From Myxococcales bacterium (GTDB taxonomy: Bacteria > Myxococcota > Myxococcia > Myxococcales > Anaeromyxobacteraceae): 12,608 nucleotides of DNA. The stretch covers positions 1-12,608 of the forward strand of contig JAJXSQ010000032.1 in NCBI GenBank assembly GCA_021784495.1, in the 5' to 3' direction. A model generated the notes under the pieces. That model worked only from the letters and a program-made list of their open reading frames with translations. It searched no databases and was not told the DNA's origin. Shown here in pieces: positions 6,749 through 12,608 of this stretch (its first letter is position 1; each line of letters begins with the position of its first letter). The position numbers and the translations under genes are program-made.

Positions 6749-7993
6749 TCAGGGCTGGTCGGCCGCCGCGATCCCCGGGCGCGCCGCCGCCATCGAGCGG
6801 CGGAGCGACGGGAGGCCGAGGTGGTAGGCCGCGCTCGCCAGGAGGAGCGCCCCCGCGCCGGTGACCAGCGTCGGCATCACCCCGACCCGGTGGGCCGCGA
6901 CCCCGTAGGCGAGCGCGCCGAAGGGCGTCACGCCGACGAAGAGGGTCGAGAAGAGCCCCATGACCCGGCCGCGCAGCTCGCGCGGGCAGAGCGACTGGAG
7001 GAGGGTCATGCTCCCGGCCATCTGGGTGATGAAGCCGAGCCCGGCCACGGCCAGCGCCGCCAGCGACAGGAGCGGCCGGGTGGAGAGGCCGAGCCCGAGC
7101 GCGCCGAGGCCGAGCATCGTCGCGCCCACGCCGACCCGGCGGGCGAGCCCGCCGATCCCCCGCCGGGCGAGCAGCGCCACCGCACCGGCGAAGGCCCCGA
7201 TGCCGGAGAGCGCCTGGAGCCAGCCGAAGAGCGCCGGCCCGCCGTGGAGCACCTCGGAGGCGACCACCGGCAGGAGGGTGACGTAGGGCATCGCCAGGAG
7301 GCTCGAGGCGCCGAGGAGCAGGAGGAGCGCCCGGACGTGGGGCGTCCGCCAGGCGTAGCGGAGCCCCTCGGCGAGGTGGGCGCGGTGCCCGAGCTCGACG
7401 CGCGCCTGCGGCGGCACCTCCATGACCCAGAGGGCGTAGAAGGTCCCGAGGAAGGAGACGGCGTTGAGCGCGAAGCACCAGCCCTCGCCGATCACCGCGA
7501 CGAGCCAGCCGGCCAGCGCCGGGCCGACCGCCCGCGCCCCGTTCACGATGCTCGAGTTGAGGGCGATGGCGTTCGGCATGTCGTCGCCGGCCACGTCGGC
7601 GAGGAGCGCCTGCCGCGCCGGGATCTCGAAGGCGTAGGTCATGCCGAGCATCGTCGCCAGGACGATGACGTGCCAAGGGCGCACCGCCCCGAGGAGCGTC
7701 ACCGCGGCGAGGAGCGAGGCCTGCACGATGGCGTTCGCCTGGGTCACGAGGACGATCCGCCGCCGCGGGAAGCGATCGGCGAGCGAGCCGGCGACGACGC
7801 CGAAGAGCGAGACCGGCAGCTGGCCGAGGAAGCCGACCAGCCCGAGCATCTCCGAGGAGCGGGTGAGCCGCCAGACGAGCCAGCCCTGGGCGACCGACTG
7901 CATCCAGGTGCCGGCCAGCGAGACGGCCTGGCCCGCGAAGAAGAGGCGGAGCGACCGGTTCCTGAGGGACCGCAGCGACGCCGGCCAGTGCAC
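6749..7993 (-). CDS. MFS transporter, enterobactin-exporter (EntS)-like / MFS_3 group
   Basis: A 414-aa inner-membrane protein of the major facilitator superfamily, most like the MFS_3 group, with about twelve hydrophobic segments. The start SLRNRSLRLFFAGQAVSLAGTW (from residue 9) and the cytoplasmic loop GSLADRFPRRR (69-79, a motif A variant) are typical. The matching second-half loop reads CPRELRGRVMGLFS. The substrate is probably a drug, siderophore or other small molecule and cannot be read from sequence. The GTG start (7991-7993) is chosen because AAGGGAGG lies 5 bases upstream. The frame continues to an ATG at 8101, but that part resembles no transporter N-terminus. It is divergent from the MATE gene across 98 bases and upstream of ruvC on the same strand. 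Confidence 0.88.
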   Translation of the reverse strand: MHWPASLRSLRNRSLRLFFAGQAVSLAGTWMQSVAQGWLVWRLTRSSEMLGLVGFLGQLPVSLFGVVAGSLADRFPRRRIVLVTQANAIVQASLLAAVTLLGAVRPWHVIVLATMLGMTYAFEIPARQALLADVAGDDMPNAIALNSSIVNGARAVGPALAGWLVAVIGEGWCFALNAVSFLGTFYALWVMEVPPQARVELGHRAHLAEGLRYAWRTPHVRALLLLLGASSLLAMPYVTLLPVVASEVLHGGPALFGWLQALSGIGAFAGAVALLARRGIGGLARRVGVGATMLGLGALGLGLSTRPLLSLAALAVAGLGFITQMAGSMTLLQSLCPRELRGRVMGLFSTLFVGVTPFGALAYGVAAHRVGVMPTLVTGAGALLLASAAYHLGLPSLRRSMAAARPGIAAADQP

Positions 7994-7997
7994 GCGA

Positions 7998-8017
7998 GCC
8001 TCCCTTCCGAGGGCGGC
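7998..8017 (-). promoter_or_regulatory. Hairpin overlapping the MFS ribosome-binding site
   Basis: On the minus strand GCC-g-CCCT, loop CGGA, AGGG-a-GGC forms a 3+4 bp stem with one G-A mismatch. The Shine-Dalgarno AAGGGAGG lies in its 3' arm. If the transcript begins at the candidate promoter nearby, the outer three pairs would be missing, so control by occlusion is only a possibility. Confidence 0.3.
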
Positions 8018-8019
8018 GC

Positions 8020-8048
8020 ATCCAAGCACGAAGGGGCGGAGCGGTCGA
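8020..8048 (-). promoter_or_regulatory. Candidate promoter for the MFS transporter gene
   Basis: On the minus strand TCGACC (complement of 8043-8048) and TTGGAT (complement of 8020-8025) are separated by exactly 17 bases, with matches of 4/6 and 3/6 to sigma-70 hexamers. It would give a leader of about 20 bases containing the strong ribosome-binding site. Confidence 0.3.
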
Positions 8049-8077
8049 GCGCCGGTGCGGCCCGCCCGCCCGGCCGG

Positions 8078-8083
8078 TAGACT
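8078..8083 (+). promoter_or_regulatory. Candidate -10 element (TAGACT) for the MATE gene, probably leaderless
   Basis: TAGACT ends 8 bases before the ATG at 8092, the same spacing as in the rhomboid gene. No Shine-Dalgarno sequence precedes the ATG. The -35 region is G+C-rich and unconvincing. Confidence 0.45.
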
Positions 8084-8091
8084 CGCGCCGC

Positions 8092-9480
8092 ATGGCCCCA
8101 CCCTCCGACCGGCCGATCCGCCGGGAGCTCGCCGCGCTCGGCGCCCTGGCCCTGCCGCTCGCCGCGGCCCAGGGCGGCCAGGCGCTCATGGGCGTGGTCG
8201 ACTCGGCGGTGGTGGGGCGGGCCGGCGCCGTCCCGCTCGCCGCGGTCGGGCTCGGGAACGCCCTCTTCTTCGCCCTCGCGGTCCTCGGGATGGGGATCAT
8301 GATGGGGCTCGACCCGCTGGTCGCCCAGGCGGTCGGCGCCGGCGACGCCGACCGGGCCCGCCGGCTCGCCTGGCAGGGCGTCCACCTCGCGCTCCGCGCC
8401 GCGGCCGCGCTCGCCGTCCCGATCCTCCTGCTCCCCTGGCTGCTCGAGCCGCTCGGGGTCGAGCCGGCGGTGGCCCGCGAGGCCGGCCGGTTCATCCTCT
8501 GGCGCCTCCCCGGCCTCCCCTTCCTCCTCCTCTACGTCGGCGGCCGCTCCTACCTCCAGGCCGCCGGCCGGACGCGCCCCATGGTGGCGGCGACGCTCGT
8601 CGCCAACCTGGTGAACGCGCCGCTCGATCTGCTCCTCGTCTTCGGCGGCGCGGCGCTCCCCCCGGCGGCCGGGCCGCTGCGGGCGCTCCCCGCCCTCGGC
8701 GCCGCCGGCGCGGCGGTCTCGAACAGCCTCTGCCTCGTCCTGCAGGTCGCGATCCTGGCGGCGGCGGTCCGCGCGATGCCCGGCCGCCCGCTGGCGCGCG
8801 CGGCGCGCCGGCGCGACCCGGCGGAGATCGGCCGGGCGGCCCGGATCGGCCTGCCGACGGGCCTCCACATGCTGGCCGAGGTCGGCTTCTTCTCGCTGGC
8901 GAGCTTCCTCGCCGCGCGCTTCGGGGCGGTGGCGCTGGCCGCGCACCAGCTCGCGCTCTCCATCGCCTCGCTCACCTTCACCCTCGCCATCGGGACCGGG
9001 AACGCCGGCTCGGTCCGGGTCGGGCTCGCCGCCGGCGCGGGCGACCGGCGGGGCGTCCGCCGCGCCGGGCTGACGGCGCTCCTCGCCTCGGCCGCGGCCA
9101 TGGGGCTCTGCGGCCTGGGCCTCGCGCTCGCCCCCGGGCCGCTGGCCCGGCTCCTCACCGACGATCCGGCGGTGATCGCGGCCGCCATCCCGCTCTTCCG
9201 GGTGGCGGCCGTCTTCCAGGTCCTCGACGGCCTGCAGGGCGCGGGGGCCGGGGTGCTGCGCGGCCTGGGCGACACCCGCTTCACCTTCGCGGCCAACGTG
9301 GTCGGCCACTGGCTGCTCGGCCTCCCGGCGGTGCTGCTCCTCGCCTTCGCCGCCGGGCTCGGCGTGGCCGGCATCTGGCTCGGCTTCGTCGTCGGGCTCG
9401 CCGCGGTGGCGGCGGCCCTGGTCGGCCGCTTCCTGGGGGCCTCGGCGCGGGAGATCGTCCCGCTCGCCGGGCGCCGCTAG
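8092..9480 (+). CDS. MATE family efflux transporter (NorM/DinF type)
   Basis: A 462-aa inner-membrane antiporter expected to export cationic drugs or metabolites in exchange for H+ or Na+. About twelve hydrophobic segments are visible. The first contains MGVVDSAVVGRAG, with D37 in the MATE M-x-x-V-D signature. Around residues 280-305 a segment reads VALAAHQLALSIASLTFTLAIG followed by SVRVG, the NorM-like signature of the second half. GVLRGLGDTRF marks the conserved late loop. The Ala/Leu-rich composition reflects the genome. The ATG lacks a ribosome-binding site but has TAGACT 8 bases upstream. It is divergent from an MFS exporter, so the two may share regulation. Its TAG stop overlaps the stop of the convergent lipoprotein gene in CTAG (9477-9480). 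Substrate unknown. Confidence 0.94.
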   Translation: MAPPSDRPIRRELAALGALALPLAAAQGGQALMGVVDSAVVGRAGAVPLAAVGLGNALFFALAVLGMGIMMGLDPLVAQAVGAGDADRARRLAWQGVHLALRAAAALAVPILLLPWLLEPLGVEPAVAREAGRFILWRLPGLPFLLLYVGGRSYLQAAGRTRPMVAATLVANLVNAPLDLLLVFGGAALPPAAGPLRALPALGAAGAAVSNSLCLVLQVAILAAAVRAMPGRPLARAARRRDPAEIGRAARIGLPTGLHMLAEVGFFSLASFLAARFGAVALAAHQLALSIASLTFTLAIGTGNAGSVRVGLAAGAGDRRGVRRAGLTALLASAAAMGLCGLGLALAPGPLARLLTDDPAVIAAAIPLFRVAAVFQVLDGLQGAGAGVLRGLGDTRFTFAANVVGHWLLGLPAVLLLAFAAGLGVAGIWLGFVVGLAAVAAALVGRFLGASAREIVPLAGRR

Positions 9481-10007
9481 AAGAGGTTGTAGGTGAGCTT
9501 CAGGTCCAGGATCGCCTGGACCGTGAAGTCGGCCGGGCCGTCTGTCGACCCCGACGCGACCACCGAGAACTTGCCGTCGCCGTGGATGGCGTCGTTCACG
9601 ATGGTGAGCGCCGCGGGCGGGAGGGTGACCGAGAGCGTCTCCGGCGGCGTGGTCGGCACGGTGCCGCTCCAGGTGCCGATCAGGACGTCCTGCGAGGCGT
9701 CGACCGCCGTCTCGGGCCGGAGGTAGAGGCTCCCGATCGCGTTGGTGCCCGCGCCCGAGGTGACCGCGGTGATCGTCCCCTGGATGGAGACGAGGTCGAT
9801 GCTCTTGATGTGGCTCCGGTGGCTCCAGGCGCTCCCCGCCTCGGTCGACAGGTCGACCGCCTGCACCGCGGAGTAGGTGTTCGGGGTCCCGGTCGAGATC
9901 ACGTCGAAGGTCTTGGTCAGGGAGAAGTCGACGTTCCCGGTGCAGCCGACCAGCCCGACGGCGCCCAGGAGGGAGACCGCCAGCGCGGCCCGCTTGAGTC
10001 CGTTCAT
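9477..10007 (-). CDS. Putative lipoprotein, family not recognised
   Basis: A 176-aa secreted lipoprotein of unknown function. Residues 1-22 form a signal peptide: basic MNGLKR, a hydrophobic core, then lipobox LVGC with the acylated Cys22. The residue after Cys is Thr, which by the E. coli rule favours the outer membrane. The mature part is rich in Thr, Ser, Val and Gly with alternating hydrophobic residues, suggesting a beta-sandwich, and ends LDLKLTYNLF. It has far less Arg and Ala than its neighbours and a less extreme base composition. I recognise no domain or catalytic motif. The ATG at 10007 has AAGGGG 7 bases upstream; a longer open frame to 10085 lacks this site and would bury the signal peptide. 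It stands alone, with its own candidate promoter. Confidence 0.85.
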   Translation of the reverse strand: MNGLKRAALAVSLLGAVGLVGCTGNVDFSLTKTFDVISTGTPNTYSAVQAVDLSTEAGSAWSHRSHIKSIDLVSIQGTITAVTSGAGTNAIGSLYLRPETAVDASQDVLIGTWSGTVPTTPPETLSVTLPPAALTIVNDAIHGDGKFSVVASGSTDGPADFTVQAILDLKLTYNLF

Positions 10008-10048
10008 GTGACAACCCCTTTGTTGGTGGGAGCCAGGTCCCGTTCGAC

Positions 10049-10064
10049 AGCAAGCTACCAACCG
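10049..10064 (-). promoter_or_regulatory. Candidate sigma-54 (-24/-12) promoter for the lipoprotein gene
   Basis: On the minus strand CGGTTGGTAGCTTGCT aligns to the sigma-54 consensus: GG at -24 with the conserved G five bases after its start, then a perfect TTGC at -12, with GG and GC start positions 12 bases apart. The first T and the CAC of the -24 element are not matched. A start near 10038 would leave a leader of about 30 bases containing AAGGGG. TAGCTT within it could instead serve as a sigma-70 -10. Confidence 0.3.
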
Positions 10065-10071
10065 CGGAATT

Positions 10072-10101
10072 TTGACGCACCCCACCCCCCCGTCCTATTT
10101 C
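10072..10101 (+). promoter_or_regulatory. Candidate sigma-70 promoter upstream of the DUF255 gene
   Basis: TTGACG (10072-10077) and TATTTC (10096-10101) are separated by 18 bases in the only A+T-enriched part of this divergent gap. It would give a leader of about 70 bases. A second, leaderless option is TACACC at 10170-10175, 5 bases before the ATG. Confidence 0.35.
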
Positions 10102-10169
10102 GGGGCGCTCGGGAATCTCTTTGCCCCTCCGAAGCTCGCGCCGCCGTGGCAGGGCGCCGCCCCGCCCGT

Positions 10170-10175
10170 TACACC
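10170..10175 (+). promoter_or_regulatory. Possible -10 element (TACACC) directly before the DUF255 gene
   Basis: TACACC lies 5 bases before the ATG at 10181, which has no Shine-Dalgarno sequence. It resembles the SD-less genes elsewhere in the window but is a poorer hexamer and slightly closer. Confidence 0.25.
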
Positions 10176-10180
10176 CGGGC

Positions 10181-12346
<2,166 letters not shown>

Positions 12347-12352
12347 GGGGCT

Positions 12353-12394
12353 CGCCGGGCGTCCGCGCGACCGCTCTCGGGGAGCGCCCCGGCG
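12353..12394. terminator. Nested inverted repeat between convergent genes, possible bidirectional terminator-like structure
   Basis: CGCCGGG (12353-12359) pairs with CCCGGCG (12388-12394), and inside it CGCTC (12372-12376) pairs with GAGCG (12382-12386). It lies in the 52-base gap between two convergent stop codons. No T-tract follows on either side, so it is not a canonical intrinsic terminator. G+C-rich repeats are expected by chance here. Confidence 0.25.
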
Positions 12395-12398
12395 GCGA

Positions 12399-12608
12399 TC
12401 AGCCGATCGCCCGCGGCGCGTTCGTCACCACCGCCGTCGCGCCGTCGCGCGCGAGCCGCCCCGCCTCGGCCGGGTCATCCACCGTCCACGCGGCCACCCC
12501 GAGGCCGCGGGCCCGCCAGCCGGCGATCCGGGCGCGGGTGCAGAGGCGCCGCTCGGGGTGGAGCGCCGAGGGACGGAGCCGGGCGACGGCGAGCGGCACC
12601 CGGAGCCG
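12399..12608 (-). CDS. Glycerophosphodiester phosphodiesterase family protein, C-terminal fragment
   Basis: The last 69 residues of a protein that runs off the right edge. The frame is open to the end of the window, so the GTG at 12599 is internal rather than a start. The pattern LHPERRLCTRARIAGWRARGL, then GVAAWTVDDP and TNAPRAIG is the typical ending of GDPD/UgpQ TIM-barrel enzymes: a late helix, the strand with WTVxDP, and the (I/V)TNxP end. These hydrolyse glycerophosphodiesters to glycerol-3-phosphate and an alcohol. The catalytic His/Glu/Asp residues lie in the missing N-terminal part, so activity cannot be judged. It converges on the DUF255 gene with 52 bases between stops. Confidence 0.82.
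   Translation of the reverse strand, partial: RLRVPLAVARLRPSALHPERRLCTRARIAGWRARGLGVAAWTVDDPAEAGRLARDGATAVVTNAPRAIG

Noticed and set aside
12399..12599. A complete 66-aa gene starting at GTG 12599
   Set aside because: The frame continues to the window edge and the sequence matches the end of a larger phosphodiesterase, so it is a fragment of a cut gene.

Overview
The window is about 75% G+C by eye, with codons ending almost always in G or C. It carries lpxC, so the host makes lipid A and is Gram-negative. The gene set (RuvCAB, an acetyl-CoA hydrolase/transferase-family enzyme, a rhomboid protease, a YyaL-type thioredoxin/AGE protein, an orphan lipoprotein) and the composition fit a GC-rich member of Myxococcota such as an Anaeromyxobacter relative. 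That placement is inference. I see no mobile element, CRISPR array, rRNA or tRNA, so this looks like ordinary chromosome.

Layout: (1) 154-1428 +, CoA-transferase, converging on (2) a leftward pair, lpxC (3446-2511) followed by a DUF2804 protein (2484-1447). (3) A 322-bp divergent gap (3447-3768) holds a candidate structured lpxC leader RNA, a candidate lpxC promoter and a perfect 11+4+11 palindrome upstream of (4) a rhomboid protease gene (3769-4482 +). (5) This converges on the leftward ruvC-ruvA-ruvB operon (6701-4499), whose genes are joined by two GTGA overlaps. (6) An MFS exporter (7993-6749 -) lies directly upstream of ruvC and is divergent from a MATE exporter (8092-9480 +). (7) The MATE stop codon overlaps that of a convergent lipoprotein gene (10007-9477 -) in a shared CTAG. 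(8) A 173-bp divergent gap precedes a 721-aa DUF255 protein (10181-12346 +), which converges on the C-terminal end of a glycerophosphodiester phosphodiesterase cut by the window edge.

Functionally the window is mostly housekeeping: lipid A synthesis, Holliday junction processing, membrane proteolysis, drug or metabolite export and CoA-ester metabolism. Apart from ruvCAB and perhaps lpxC-DUF2804, nothing ties the genes into one pathway.

The less ordinary signals are non-coding. They are a nested stem structure in the probable lpxC 5' leader, the 26-bp palindrome before the rhomboid gene, and a pattern in which genes without a Shine-Dalgarno sequence have a TAnnnT-like hexamer 5-9 bases before the start codon, suggesting leaderless mRNAs. 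I found no convincing new multi-gene system. Many long open frames antisense to these genes are by-products of the high G+C and were discarded.
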